From Clonostachys chloroleuca (lineage: Eukaryota > Ascomycota > Sordariomycetes > Hypocreales > Bionectriaceae): 64,000 nucleotides of DNA. The translations under genes and the position numbers were made by a program. The stretch lies in the NCBI GenBank assembly GCA_037952775.1, contig JBANAY010000004.1, forward strand, positions 7,130,001 to 7,194,000, read 5' to 3'. Each line of letters starts with the position of its first letter. Position 1 is the stretch's first letter. The notes beneath the pieces are model-generated. The model ran no database searches. It was not told the origin of the DNA and was given only the letters and a program-made list of their open reading frames with translations. This document shows, one piece after another, positions 44,485 through 57,345 of this stretch.

Positions 44485-46636
44485 TCAATCTACTTCCTGC
44501 AACTCCAGTTTGATGGATCGCAGCCCATTCGGGTGCGCATGATCATGACCTTCATGGTCTTCGTCGTCCTCCGGCCAGTCCGGAAACCCATCCTCGAACA
44601 ACTCTTCCAGGACCTCCTGTCGTTTTGAATCGCTCATGACACCATTGCGCATCACCTTTTTCCACTCTTCGAACTCTTCATCAGTCAAAAGACACTCATC
44701 TAAAAGCGCCTCGACTGCCTTGTGGTCCAGTCTTTCTCCGATGAATACCAGCTCTTGGCGACGATCTCCCCACTCGCCGCCCTGCTCGATATCGTGCTGC
44801 ACCAGCTTGTCCACTTCGCCATCCCCAGTGGTATACTCTTCCTCTGGCAAGGTGCAGAACCACGGACGGCCTCCAGTCATGGTCAACATGGTGCCAGCTT
44901 GGGACCAGTCGCCGGCGCGGTGTGGTCGAGTGGCAAGGAGGAACTCGCCCTTGGAGCGGAAGAGGCGACCGAAAACAGGATGATTGCGCTTGTTCTGGAG
45001 AATTACCTCGTTGTCGGGTGTGAAAAGTTCATCCAAGTCCGATGATTCAATGTCTTGCGACTTCTTAGGCATCTTCTTGGACTGAAGTGTTGGCGAGGGG
45101 ATTGTTTGGACTGTTTCTGTGTTGGAATGGCTGCTCCGAGGGGATGACCCTCCGGCATTCTCACGAGAAGAGGACGAGCCATGGTTGCTGTCGTTATCCA
45201 TTTCTTGATCAGCATCCTCATGGTCGACCATCACGACGTCCTCGTCTTCTTCGTCGTCCTCTTCCTCTTCCTCCTCCCCATCCTCTGGGTGCTCTAGTTG
45301 GAGAATAAACTTGTCATACACCAGAGCCCAGAGCCGGCGCGGATGGAATGGCCTGCGCCGCGTGTAGATACAGCTGCGGACGTTGTACTCCTCTGTTTCC
45401 GGCTTAGGAGTAACTACATTCTTGCCGTTGACCTGTGCACGAGACATTAGCCGTTGCATCGTGAAATCAAGCTGAACTTGTTGACTTTGCGTACCTCTCG
45501 CACGGTCATCGCGTGAAGGTCTTGGAGCCAGCCGTAGCCAGTCTGGGCCACTTGAAGATTGAACATGCCAGTGTTGACAAGCTCCTTGACATCGACCTTG
45601 CCGTAGCTGGCCTCAATTATCTTGGCGCGGTGGTTAAGCTTCTTAACTAGATCTAGAATGCGCTCCTTGGTGCTCTTATTGACCTGTCATTCAAAGGGAC
45701 ATTAGCTGACTTGGATCTCGTACGTGAGAAGAGATGCTTGCCATACCATATCTGTTTTGTTGAGAACGATGACATCGGCGAACTCGATCTGGTCAACCAT
45801 CAGATCGGATACAGTACGCTCGTCCTCTGGCGTAACATCATCACGACGGTTGGACAGCAAGTCATCTGTGTCGAAGTCGTTCATCATGGTGAATGCATCG
45901 ATAACTGTCACGGTTGTGTCAAGGCGGGCAAACTTTTCCAGGCCACCAGCCTCTTTTCTAAACAAGAACCCAGTCAGTGAATGAAGAACACGCATAATGA
46001 AAGGCGTATCGGGGACTCACAGTTGGTTCAGAACTTTACGCATGTCTTCGTCAAGACCAGGTTCACCTTCAAGGCTTCCCATAGCATCCATCTGCTCGGC
46101 TAGACGTGAGTCGAACGTCTCAGCCACTTGTTCAGGTTCAGAAATGCCACTACTTTCGATGATGATGTAGTCGAACTCTTGTAACTGAGCAAGTCGGACG
46201 AGTTCTTCGAGGAGATCCCCGCGGAGGGTACAGCAGATACATCCATTTTGAAGAGCGATGACCTTCTCTTCTGTCTTATTGATTCGGTGGGTTTGTTTGA
46301 TTAGGGAAGCGTCGACGTTGATACTATGAGAGGTTAGTCGGAGAGCCCATTTCCAGACACGCTTGCTTGTAGGATCTAGTGACTAACGCTCCAATGTCAT
46401 TGACGACGACGGCGATCCGGAGGCCATGCTCAGTCTTCAAGATGTGCTGCAAGAGAGTAGTTTTGCCAGAACCCTAGAATCAAGCACCACGATTAGCTAC
46501 AACTTCATTTAGCGGATTATAGGGTGCGGTCACATACCAAGAATCCCGAAAGCAAAGTGACGGGCAAAGCTTTTGGCGGAACCTTTGTCTTTCGGGCAGC
46601 TTTTTTTGGCTTGACTAGGGCTCTGCGTTTTCCCAT
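44485..46636 (-). CDS. CobW/COG0523 family GTPase, putative metallochaperone (611 aa)
   Basis: Exons (minus): 46636-46538, 46473-46388, 46323-46021, 45957-45747, 45683-45495, 45432-44485; phases agree. The Walker A is GFLGSGKT (residues 31-38, split by intron 1), the metal-binding CxCC is [10 protein letters not shown] (Cys90, 92, 93), and NKTD gives guanine specificity. The CobW C-terminal domain starts near [11 protein letters not shown] but is interrupted by a long acidic, low-complexity insert ([14 protein letters not shown] region, then Ser-rich). The C-terminus has a His-rich HEGHDHAH segment. COG0523 proteins deliver metals such as zinc to client enzymes. The Zng1-type N-terminal CPELVPI motif is not seen, so client and metal are uncertain. 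Confidence 0.9.
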
Positions 46637-47645
46637 TGTTGTCCGTTGGAGTGTAATCTGGCAGGGGGACGCTCAACACAAGAAGATGCAAGTCAAATTG
46701 GAACGGGTTTGTCAATTAAACAGAGAAGGATAAACTATGAGCATGTAAAGAAGAGAGAGAAGAGAAGAAGTCCAGCTCTTAGCCGCTGGCCATTTTATTC
46801 CTAGGAGTGGCCATTGTTTTTCGTCTAAAGCGAACCCTAAAGCACAAACATTGCCTGCACGCACAAAAGTCAAGCCATGCTGACCAAAAAACAACATTTT
46901 ATCGCATCATGCCTCAACATTACATCGAATCGACTTACACAAGAGACCATCAAGGTGCCAAATTATCAGCTGTCGAGGCCATCAGGGTGCCATGACGAGG
47001 ACCAGAGTGTGGGGAGATTACAAAGTCGGGCCTGTAATTGGCTCATTTGGGTTCAGGCTAATGCAGCACGTCACCGCGGCTTGTTGATTTCTCTAACCGA
47101 GTCCCGTAGTTCTCCTTTTTATGTTGTCCAGGTGTACGAGGTAGCTTGGCCGGAATCTAGCCCACCCTCGAGCCCCTGCCACTTCTCACCTCGACGATGA
47201 GTAGGAACGAGACTTTGGGGTTTCCAATGGCTTAAGCCAAGTACCTCTGCATATATTGGCCGAGTTTTCACTACTCTGGCTAAGTAGTTTGGGAGTTTGG
47301 TATGGCTATATCCTGGTGTTGGTTGTGAGGAACCGTTCTGCACGCAGTCATTGTTGGACTACAGTTATTGTGGACGTCATTTCGGTACCGAAATTGAGCG
47401 GGTACCTTTACCGAACTTGCTTCTTAGGTTCAGTACTAGAAGGGGGTATGAGAGCGCATTATATATAATTCTCTTTTCCCCCACTATGGTGCAGCCAGAC
47501 AACGCCATTAGGCTCTTGTGGTTGCGAGCGTCACATTCAAATCAACAAGGCTCTAATCTCATCAACAGCATTAGTATTATCTACTTGGTCATCGATTCAC
47601 ATCATTCTACTATACAATTTCCCACACCACACTCCACACAACCAC
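46637..47645. other. Intergenic region with a 16-bp palindrome
   Basis: 1.0 kb between the CobW-type promoter and the 3' end of the phosphoesterase gene. ATTTCGGTACCGAAAT (47379-47394) is a perfect palindrome, close to chance expectation in 64 kb. No gene supported. Confidence 0.4.
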
Positions 47646-50005
47646 CTAAGCGCCAATGGGGCAGTTGTCAATGTTGTCTTGCCACTGGAGCTTGGCATAA
47701 GGCAGCATGAAATCTGTCATAAATTCGTGAGTATTTGTTCTCTTTCAGCCCGAATAGAGCGAAAACCTACCTTGAGAAGTGAACGTGCAGTTGATATAGC
47801 ACGAAACCATATCGGAAGTGAAGCCAGAACCGAGATCCTGCAAAACGTACTTCTCAATGCTTGAACCACTCGTTAGCACTCTGATCAACCGTCTGGGCCC
47901 GCCATTTGCGCATCACTCACAAGTCGAAAAAGATGAGATCGACCTTCTCAGGATCAGACCCAGTAGGGAACCCGGCACGGGACTCCCAGTAACTGGGGAT
48001 GGTGTAGTTGGGAATACCGGTATGCTCCGTGTCATCACCTGTCAGGATATAATTAGCAAACCCCATTGGCCACGACTATCTTGTTCAATAATCATACCAT
48101 CGGTTCCCCAGTCATCTTTGGTCGCATATCCGGGAGTGATGGTCTCCTGGCGACGGACAATACCGCGCTCCTGGTGCATATCGCGGAGGGTCAGAGCACC
48201 GACGAGTGGATCAACGCAGTCATCACGAGAGATGGGCATGGACGCAAAATCACGCTTAGCAACGGTGCCCTTGTTCAACCTATGGACACATGTCAGCATT
48301 CTTGTGGATTCTGATCGCCCACCCTCGGAGTTTAGGATGCACTCACTTTGCAAGCACTTGGCTGGCCTTGTCGAAGGGAACATCGGGGAGATAACGAAAA
48401 ACGTCACGGAAGGGCGACACGACAAAATTATCGTCGTATGTGAAGGGTCCCTTGTACAAGTCAAAGCGAATAGCACCAGTGTTTCCAATGATCATACGGG
48501 CCTTATCCTTGCGGGCCTCGTTGAGAACAATGGCGTTCACCGCGGGCTTGATCACACCTGGAAAGATGTTCTTTGGGTCATCAAATGGGACGCAAGAAAT
48601 GCAGTATGTCTCAGGAGCGCAGCCGTAGACCTCGCCGAGGTTCATGTCCTTGCGGGCGGTGGTTATCTCCTGAGTGATCTTGAGGCCAGCCTGAGAGTCG
48701 AAATTCTTGTTGGAACTGATGTGGTACATGAAGGTGTTTCGGTTCCAGTCTAGGTATCGGCGAGAGTATACCCATGGGGCTGTGGAATTATCCGTGGCCT
48801 TGCGTGTGAGCTTCTTGCCATCCGGCCTCTTGGCTCCGTGGTATCCGCTGTTGCACTTGCTGAATCCGGATTGCGAGACCCATCCGAGGGTCTCGCAGTA
48901 GCGACCAGCCTCGATTCCTACGGAGGCTTGATCGTAGACTGCGAAGTCGCGGATGTGGGAGTGACCGCCGAAGATGGTGATGGGAGTGTTCTTATGAACA
49001 GCTCGGATCTCATTCCACACCGTGGTGAATGTGTTGGCATAGTCGGTTTGGCGGACAGGGTTGTGTCCCAAGAGGACGAACAGATCAACTGGCTTGTCAG
49101 TGTGGATGGCATCCTGAAACCAAGTCTCCTTGACCATGTCCTTGGCTTTGATGACTTGAGAAGCATTCGAGTTTCCTAGGCAAGCATGTCAGTGGATGAC
49201 GCAGTTTGGTCGAATCGTCCGATCACGTACCAGTAAAATCGAACAAGACACCAAAAGCCATGATGCGGATGCCCTGCTTGGTGGTGAAGTATCGGTGGGT
49301 GGCTCCCACGTGCTCATACTGCTTGGTCGCATCGTTATAGACCTTGACGTTGGAGGTAAGATAGCGGTCCCCCCATTTCTTGGCATACTCGTTGAACATT
49401 TGCTTGGCAACTTCAGTCACGTACAGCTCGTGGTTTCCTGTTCTCGACTAGTAAGTCATGGCTCGTCCCCATTTCCCGGATGGCTCTCACCGATCGTGAG
49501 GAGATCGTATTCGATCTCGCTAAAGATGGGCATGGACTTGGTGCCATCGATGGTGGTAGCGTCAGAGAGACCAGCACCGTCGTGAAGATCACCCGTGTCG
49601 ACCAAAAGGAAGTCGACGCCCAAGTCATCGGCTTTCTGCCTCATGTGACGGGTGAAGGTTGCGAAATCTCCCCAATCAGCACCATAGTTCTCCTCCTTCA
49701 GATGGCCAGCAAGCCATCCATGAGTGTCGGTCTTTTCATAGCACAGCTGGTCAGCTTCTTTCTTCTTCTTGGCAAGCATTGAGTTAAGGGAGATGACGTA
49801 CAGTGTGCATGAAATTGATCTGTCCCCATTCCAGAGGCCCCTTTGGGCCATAAGGAGCGTCGGGAGCACCGGGCTGGATACGCTTGACAAGACGGACATG
49901 CTCGACCTTGTCAATTGGGCCATAGCAGTCATCGTCATCGCCACCGCAGGCAATGGCTCTGCCGAGTAGCGCAGCGATGCTGGTGAGAGCGAGAACCGAC
50001 TTCAT
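47646..50005 (-). CDS. Secreted calcineurin-like metallophosphoesterase / 5'-nucleotidase-type protein (645 aa, eight or more exons)
   Basis: Exons (minus): 50005-49802, 49731-49491, 49437-49231, 49175-48347, 48279-48098, 48038-47921, 47859-47771, 47713-47646; all phases agree. Signal peptide 1-19. Metallophosphatase motifs in order: DTHGW (Asp70, His72), TGDLHDG (Asp116), GNHEL, and FGGHSHIRDF, the residues that hold the di-metal centre. The 5'-nucleotidase-like C-terminal part follows (GNTGAIRFDLYKGPFTYDDNFVVSPF). Closest by memory is the yeast vacuolar YHR202W type rather than a proven nucleotidase. It probably releases phosphate from an organic phosphate outside the cell or in the vacuole. 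The C-terminus is paired-Cys rich and ends in NCPIGA. Confidence 0.88.
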
Positions 50006-51406
50006 GATGGAGTATCTCTCAAGGCCGCGATGCAGATGGTCACTCTAGCAAAACACGGGAACATAGTTTTTGATCGGCATCCTACATATCAATAAATACA
50101 TCGGCGACGTCCGAGCTTAAGAGTATGGCAAAGATAACGCATCTTGACAGGGGCCTTTTGATGAGGCGGGTCTGTACCGTCGCGATGGTACCAGGAACAC
50201 CAGGAACGTGCCTGTACCACCAACGGCTATGCCCGTGCTTGTAAAGCGAGTTACTGAAGACTCGCTACTAAACTATGGGGCGATTCCACGAAGGATTAGG
50301 CGCATCAGTAACCAGAGAAAGCCGAACGATGAGGTTAAGCGGGCCAGATGCCGATTCATCCGTGGGCCTGTCACATCGCTCTCCGCCCCCATGTGCGCCC
50401 GGCAGAAGGCAAACGACGCGTGAAATTGCAGCTCAGCGGCCAGAATGCTGGAGATCAGGTTGTTATTTGCTTGGAGTTTCGGGACTGTCCTGCCGAGCGT
50501 TGAGTAGACGTGCTTGGCAAACTTTGCCTACATGGAGTGTGCGTGTCCCAAACTTGCAGTAGAAGTGAAGGGCCAATGAGTAGTGGTGTTGCCATGTCGA
50601 CACAAGGGCTCAAGAGGAATGCCCCGTCGAAGGTTAGATCACTTAAATATAGGTTTTCCTCGCTGAATAGTGTCGTGATAGCATAAGGGGGGCAACAGAC
50701 AGCAATTCAATGTTTTTTTTAGTAAACGAGGACTGATAATCAGCATTCCGTTGTTTGATTCTACCCATCGAGTCTGCATCGAGAAGGTAATTTCCCTGGC
50801 CGGATAATCGGATCGCTACCGATAACAACAATGCAGGTCTAACCTTGCCTCACGCTTTAGCTTCCTTGGGCGAAAGGCTTCGGAGGCGCATGGGCTGTCT
50901 ACGACCTTATTACCTGCCCGTTCTAGGTAGGTCCCCATGAATCACACGCTATCCGGGTGTTGGTCACGCATATGTGGGGGACTGGAATCAGCCAGTGTAC
51001 CCCTTCCACCCTTCTACAGGATACTGACTATTGCTTCTGGAACACAGATTAACCGAGTTACTGTAATGGAGCTAGTCTAGTATTGAAATAAGTTGGACAA
51101 AAATTACTTCGATTGATCTGTCTAAATTTACTCTGGGTTGTAGATTCACTACCAACTGGGGAATGACCCCTGTCGATGATGGACACAGAAGCAGTGAGAT
51201 CCTGAAGTTGTGGAAACCAGATTCCTGTGCCAAAGCTCTCTTCTTAATAATCGTAGGCAAGGTTCAACTGGATGAATATGACGAATCAAGACCCCGTGTT
51301 TGAAATGGAAAGAATGTGTGATTCATAAAATTCGTCCCAAGAAATTCGGAAGAGAACATGGGGCTTGCTAGGTCAGCACACAAGCTGAACATCTTATTCC
51401 CTAACG
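50006..51406. other. Intergenic region left of the putative cluster
   Basis: 1.4 kb. Contains the phosphoesterase promoter and the 3' UTR of the NCS1 permease gene. No gene or RNA recognised. Confidence 0.4.
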
Positions 51407-53207
51407 CTAGACTGGTTCAATCTTGTCTAAATTGCCCTCTGTGTGTGTTTCTGAGACTTCTCTGTTGGGTTTTACTCCATCAATTGAGGGCTGATCCCCG
51501 TAAATAACTTGAGGTATCAGGGTCTCTCGATGAGGGGAAACTATATTCAATGTGTAATAGAGCACGATCGAGGTCACGAACCCGTAGATCCAGTTAAACT
51601 TGAACAGCTTCTGTAGACCATCTGGGACCGGTACGCCCTCGGGGTTTACTTCGTGCCCAAGGGCAGGCAAAAGAGGCGCGATGATGAGGACCGTTGTGAC
51701 CAAGGCTCTCCAATTGCCACCCCACCCAAAATGATAAATCCCATGCGGATCGTAGAGCGCCGGGACATTGTACTTGCGACACTTGATGAGCCAATAGTCG
51801 GTGGTCAGGATACCCGCTATCGGGGCCATGAAGATGGCGTATGCGGACATGAACCTCATAAAGGCCTTTGCGGAAGCCAGGATGATCCAAGGACACAAGG
51901 CCCAGCCGCCAAGGAAGGAGACAAGAATCACGCCGCGACGGATGTTGAACCACTTGGGCGCTATGGAAGCTATGTCGTTGGCGAAGGAAACACCGTTGGC
52001 ACTAATGTTGACACTGATCTGTGCAAGGAGCCAGATGAGCGCACAGAAGAAGGCAGCCGCTCGCCCACCAGGGTTATCCTGCCATTTGTTGATGATATCA
52101 ATTGGGTTCCAAAGCGCCTCCCCATAAACCTCCTTGGCAGCCCCTGCGGCGACAATACCAAAGATGCCAACAATCGTTTTGAAGAAGGGAATTGCTGGAA
52201 GCTGCCAGAGATTTGCACCTTTTGTTTTGCTGAATCTCGAGAAGTCGGGAATGTTGACTGTCAATGTAGTGTAACCCCCCGTAACAGATGTCTATATCTC
52301 AGATATCAGGGATAATAAGGTAACAAGGAGTGCAAGTTCGAGAGGCTGATGACTTACCAAATTAGACAGCCAAAGCCAGGCTCTGGTAGAACCGGAGACG
52401 GTAGCAGGAGCATAAAAGAAGCCCGAAGACTGGTTACCAGCTTTGACCGCGATCCAGATCACGATGGCGAGAGCCATGGGTGTGACGAGAACCGCTTTGG
52501 CATTAAACAACAGCTGCAGTCTGTGTGTAGGGATCAGAAGAAGCGGCGTTTGTACCAGCCAATATATGAGGTATGACACCATGCCTTGCGTTGTGATACC
52601 GATGGACTTGGGCAGGGTGTTCTCAACTTTTGAATAGCTTGGCCAGATAGCCAGAATCATCTGTGAATGTCAACCACTTATCTTTTGCGAATAGGGCCAA
52701 GTTAATTACCGCAGTCACGCATTGCCCGCCACCGACACTTTGGACACCGAACCAGAACATGGCGAGAATGGCTCGGCTGATGACACAGAAGTAGCTTAGC
52801 CAGTAACCATAACTGGCGCGAACGGCGATGGGGAAAGGAACGTGAAGGTCCGACCCAATGGCACCATTCAATACGGTGGGAATGGCATTGCAAATGCCTG
52901 CCGTTAACGTAATGAGGATTGCATCAGTTGCAGAGAGACCAACAGTCAGGATGGCGCCGGCGGCAGACCAGCCACTGATTGTGACCAGGTCACTGTACCA
53001 GTAGGTGATGAAAGTCATCTCTGTCCATGTTCGCAATTCTGGCGGGATAGGATCTTGGTCTGCATTGGTCCATACATTCGGTGGCGCAATGCTACTGTGT
53101 TGTTTCGGGAGTTTCCAGCTTTCTGGCTCAGTGAATCGGAGCTCAAGTTTCTTCTTAGCTGCAGACAGCGTGGCTGAGCCACGGCTGCGTAGAGAGGATA
53201 GAGTCAT
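51407..53207 (-). CDS. NCS1-family nucleobase/allantoin-type permease (561 aa)
   Basis: Exons (minus): 53207-52710, 52660-52358, 52291-51407; all introns in phase 0. The start of the fold (PPNVWTNADQDPIPPELRTW, then FITYWYSDLVTISGWSAAGAI) and the GSDLHVPFPIAVRASYG motif are diagnostic of the nucleobase-cation-symport-1 family. About twelve TM helices follow, and TVNIPDFSRF and NISANGVSFANDIASIAP are also typical. Fungal members of the Fur type carry uracil, allantoin, uridine, thiamine or related compounds with protons; this one cannot be assigned. It is divergent from a Zn2Cys6 regulator with a shared 507-bp promoter, which suggests a substrate-induced uptake system for the neighbouring oxygenases. 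Confidence 0.9.
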
Positions 53208-53714
53208 GGATAGAGGGGAGAACGGCTTCGATTACAAGCTACGGACACCGAAAGGCTAGACGGATTTGGTCGCAAAGCATCGTCAAGGACATTACAAAAT
53301 ATATCATGGGCAGAACATTTCCGAGCCTGATAACCGGGAGCTACTCCATGGGTCACCATCACCAGGGATATGTTCAACCCCTCCCAGCCCGACAATGATA
53401 TGGACGTGTTTCCCCCGGAATGTGAGAGATTAACTGGGGAAGTTGAGGGGGCACCGTTGGCTCGCCTATCGATATCTCCAACATCGGAGATAACAATGTG
53501 GAGGAGCCCCATACGAGCAGGGCAACTTGGAGGGTAATTGCAACTATGCTGATTGGCTCAATGCCATTACAGAGATAAACATTCTACAGCAATGATAAGG
53601 AAATGACTCTGCGTCCATGATAATTGGCCTCTGTCCCCGCCTCCCGAGCCCGAGCCCGAGCTTCTTACCGGAGACCAATTGTACCTACTCTATGAAATTC
53701 CATGATCCTGTCAA
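53208..53714. promoter_or_regulatory. Divergent promoter of permease and Zn2Cys6 regulator: six GATA sites and CCCGAG triplet
   Basis: HGATAR sites (consensus of AreA-type nitrogen regulators) are visible at 53328-53333, 53466-53471 (reverse), 53488-53493, 53573-53578, 53593-53598 and 53618-53623. Three tandem CCCGAG hexamers occupy 53643-53660, only 55 bp before the regulator ATG. The same hexamer heads each unit of the array at 60961. A role in nitrogen control and autoregulation is inferred, not shown. Confidence 0.5.
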
Positions 53715-55901
53715 ATGAACAGTTCACGGAATCGACTCGCCTGTGCCTCTTGCACACGGCGCAAAGTTAAATGCTCTAAAACAGTCCCCTGCTCGAATTG
53801 TATTAGGAGGTGAGCACTGCAGCCTCTCTCGGGTTATGCTCTCTACATCCCCGAACGCTGCTGATATTTTAGTCTCAGAGGCGAACAAAACACTTGCATA
53901 GATCCTACTGCAAACGAAGCTCGGACTCACGGGAGACGGTTAACTGTGTCACATCTACCAGCGGCCTTCTCGCCGCTCGTCACTACCGATGCACAGGATG
54001 AATCAGAGTTAATGATGCTTCGGCGTCGGATCACTGATCTGGAAAGTGAACTTCAGCGTCGGCCGATCCAATCTCCGAGCGTACACGAGCCATATCCAGA
54101 GCCGACAATGCACCGAATTCGCCCAGCCGACGAAGAACCTACACTTCAAGAGACAGCGAATGAACCCCAATCACCCTCGGGAGATACCGTAGCCGAGGAC
54201 GCTGCATCCATACTTGAATTTCTGGCTTGGGGCCGAAGAAAGAATCCGGATCTTTTGCCAGTAACGTCCCCTGAAGCCATCACCCAAGCCTCGACTGTAG
54301 GAGACGTCCAGATTCCTCAAACACACTCTGACCTCGGATTTTCGGATGAAGGCAACTTTGATGACTTATCACAAACTTCGGTCCTCCAACTGCTTCTCCC
54401 CGAGCCACAGAAGACATGGGAGTTGGTGCTTTGGCACGAGAATTGTCTTTTGTGGTATCATTGTTCCTATTATGGCCCCTCGCTAAGGACCCAGTTGAAA
54501 AGTTTCTACGACAAGTGCGAAGGCTCGATAGAGCATTCAGGTATCGATCTCCAATGGGTAGCCTTTTTATTCTCCGTACTGGCGGGGAGCATCACATGTC
54601 TCCCTACCGAAGCGGCGGAGCGATTTGGATTTGACGAGAGAGAAAGGGACATCCTCTCCAAGCGGTGGTTCCAAGCTGCGATCACTTGTCTTAATAAAGC
54701 CGACTTTGCCTCCAATCATTCAATTCTTTCTATCCAGGCCATCGCCACTCTAACCTTGTCCGCCCATATGCTTGGTTTCTCTAACCTCCAATCCACTTAC
54801 TTGGCTGCCTCTGTACGCATTGCGCAGAGCCTTGGTATTCATCGCCTTACTGCTACTGTCCCTGGGGGAGAAGTAGAGAAGGAGGCAGGGCGCCGTGTTT
54901 GGTCACAGATATGTTGTCAAGACTGGTTCAGTCTTCCATTTTCCGACACATATCTCATTAATCCGGCGTACTCTAAATCGGAGCCGCCACTTAATTGCCA
55001 TGATGGGCATCTCACGTCTCTGCCAGATTCCATACCCACGGTTGCTGGCTACTCAAGATTTCTGGGCAAGATCGCGCAGATCATGCCCCAACTACAGGAC
55101 GGGCTCATGTCCTGCAATACACTGTTCACAAAATATGAGCAGGTCTTGAAGTGGGACAAGCAACTGCGCACAATCGCGATTACGAACCGACCAAGATACT
55201 TGTCAAATGTACCCCTAGAACCGGACTGGCCAGTGTGGGTTCATTGGGCCCGAAGGTCGTTGGCCATCTCCTCGGCTCACAAGATCATCATGATCCATCG
55301 ATCTTTCCTTTCCAAGAGCTTCTCCAACCCAGCATTCGCATTCACGAGGAAGACCTGCCTATCGGCTTCCAAGACTATCATGAAAGAGTATAAGTGTGTG
55401 TTTGAAGAGGATGGCCCGGTGTTATGGATACATCAGGCGTTTGCCGTCGCCGCCTCGATCATTTTGATTTTAGATCTTTTTCACTCCGGACCAAGCGAGC
55501 CAAGCAATGCCGAACATTTACAACTTATCAAAGACATGATTGGAATGCTTCACAAGTGCCGAAATAGCACCATTGCTGCTAGGGGCGTTAAGCTTCTCAC
55601 GTCTCTCTATGACGAGGTATCTGGGACTGTGGCCCCTCAAGGATCCAAAAGGACCTCAAGCGACGACATTGACGAAAGCAATATGCGCTCTCAAAAGAAA
55701 CCACGTCTTTTTAACGTCCCGGCATTTGTGAAGGCATTCTGCAATGATCAGAGAGCCCAGGCTACCCATACTTCGCAGATTGAAGCACCCACCGCGGCCA
55801 ACTCGATTTCGCTTGCCGACAGCTTTTTCGATGCCGGTCCGTTTGATGAGGAGAGCATAGAGAACTTGTTCTATTTAGCTAGCCAAGACTTGTCGATATA
55901 G
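53715..55901 (+). CDS. Zn2Cys6 transcription factor, likely cluster regulator (707 aa)
   Basis: Exons 53715-53809 and 53873-55901. The binuclear zinc cluster lies at the very N-terminus: Cys10, 13, 20, 26, 29 and 41 (spacing 2-6-5-2-11), with RRKVKC as recognition helix. The intron splits the cluster between Cys29 and Cys41; the long last spacing comes from exon 2 and is slightly unusual. A short coiled coil (ELMMLRRRITDLESELQR, about 90-107) could dimerise it. The central part (about 190-480) is a fungal transcription-factor domain with the IAQSLGIHR and GRRVWSQ type segments. Adjacent promoters carry CGG/CCG palindromes of the kind such dimers bind. Target assignment is inference. Confidence 0.88.
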
Positions 55902-56024
55902 CTCTGTTACAAAGCAGTAGTAGACTTAATATCCAAAGATCATTCACTATTAACGAGGCTGTTAGATCTCTCTAGACGTATCCTACTAAATTAAATCATA
56001 TCAGAGACACCTGTGTATATCGCA
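55902..56024. other. Short convergent intergenic gap
   Basis: Only 123 bp between the regulator stop and the hydrolase stop, so their 3' UTRs probably overlap. Confidence 0.4.
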
Positions 56025-56943
56025 TCAAGCCTGGATTTTCTGGAGCATTTGTCCCACGGCTCGCGCAACAGCATCCGGTTCTTCCACAATTGGCTGATGC
56101 CCAGACTTGACAATCTCTAGTGTACACAAGTCCGGTCCTATGATATCAACTAGACCCTTTGACCTCTCTACTGGACTGATGACATCAAGGTCCCCCGCGA
56201 TTAGAAGCACTGGGCACTTAATCTTAGTGTAGTCTGGGTCCTTGTGTGAGCTGTCCGCCATCATCTCGCAGGTCAATGCGTAACCCTCAGCGTCTGACGC
56301 CGCCACAGCATCATACACCTCTTTTCGCAGCTTTTCGTCCACACCGCGCATTTCCGGCGGCGGGAAGTTCGATCTGCTGGCCAGCTCGGCTGCCCACGCC
56401 GCACCCTTCTCCCGAGTATTCTTTGCCATGTCTAGCATTCTGGCCTGCACGGCAGGAATGTGAGAAGCCGATCGGGTGGCTCCGAGGAGGCAAATCGCAG
56501 CAATAAGAGAAGGATACTGGGCAGAAAAGTGCAGCACAACGGCCGATCCGAGGGAATGTCCGATCAAGATTACCTTGGACTGGAATTAGTCAAAAGGAAC
56601 AACAGAGAGATGCAGCAGAACCGGTTGGTACATAAACTCAGCTTACCTTTTGAGAGTCTTGTGGGCTCTTATCAGCTGCTTGGAAGAATGTGATGACATC
56701 GTGCAGGTCGGACACATAGCTGGCAACCGTCGGACGCTGAGCTAGAGCAGGGCTTGCGCCGAAGCCAGGGAAGTCCAAACAGACAGTATTGTGGGATTGT
56801 GGTAAGCTGGGCAGAAGAGGTTTGAAAGTTTCCGTAGAGCCTCCCAGGCCGTGGAGGCAGATTATGAGTTGTCCTTTCGGATCACCAGTCTGAAGACAAT
56901 GTAGTTTCCTTGAGGAGGCTGTCTCGACATATTTAGATGCCAT
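56025..56943 (-). CDS. Alpha/beta hydrolase (3-oxoadipate enol-lactonase-like size class), 283 aa
   Basis: Exons (minus): 56943-56647 and 56579-56025, phase 0. The fold is shown by LHGLGGSTETF (oxyanion loop, about 30-40), DFPGFGAS, nucleophile elbow GHSLG with Ser108, acid in AGDLDVISP (about 228-232) and His in SGHQPIVEEP. No signal peptide, so cytosolic. It is divergent from the XanA-like dioxygenase at 57346 and shares its promoter. In a catabolic setting it could open a lactone or hydrolyse an ester or amide made by the oxygenases; the specific substrate cannot be read from the sequence. Confidence 0.85.
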
Positions 56944-57345
56944 GATATTATTTGGTGAAAGCCTCTAGGAATTTAATGACACAGCTTAGGTGTTCGCTGA
57001 CAAAGATGGTGAATCAGAAAAAGAAATAGGGAAAGAGAAAGGAGGTCGTTGTGATGGACGATGATGGTTGAAGTGGCTCGGCCGAGCCCTAGATCGAGCG
57101 GGTCCCTCCAACAGATGCGCTTTAATTATATGCCCCGTCTCTGGTTATTCCTATCTGTATCCACCTCGGCCGAACAGCTATACGGAATCTCGCAGTGGAT
57201 GACTTGGGTTAAAATTGGCTATCGAAATTATTGAGCAGACTTCGTTCATGGGAACGTGCATCTAGCGTATATTTATCTAACCAAGCTTTTGAAGCATCCT
57301 CACGTTCAATTTAGTACATTATAACAATTTCAAACTAACGACACA
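56944..57345. promoter_or_regulatory. Divergent promoter (hydrolase / dioxygenase) with two TCGGCCGA palindromes
   Basis: A perfect 14-bp palindrome GGCTCGGCCGAGCC is at 57075-57088 and a second TCGGCCGA at 57166-57173, both between the two ATGs. Each contains CGG directly abutting CCG, a typical inverted target for a Zn2Cys6 dimer. GATA-type sites in reverse orientation occur near 57151 (CTATCT) and 57276 (TTATCT). Confidence 0.55.

Noticed and set aside
47379..47394. 16-bp perfect palindrome
   Set aside because: About one such palindrome is expected by chance in 64 kb and no repeat of it was found in other promoters.
47818..48753. 311-aa plus-strand frame
   Set aside because: Antisense to the metallophosphoesterase, whose eight exons join in phase with full motif support.
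51653..52315. 220-aa plus-strand frame
   Set aside because: Antisense shadow of the NCS1 permease exon 3.
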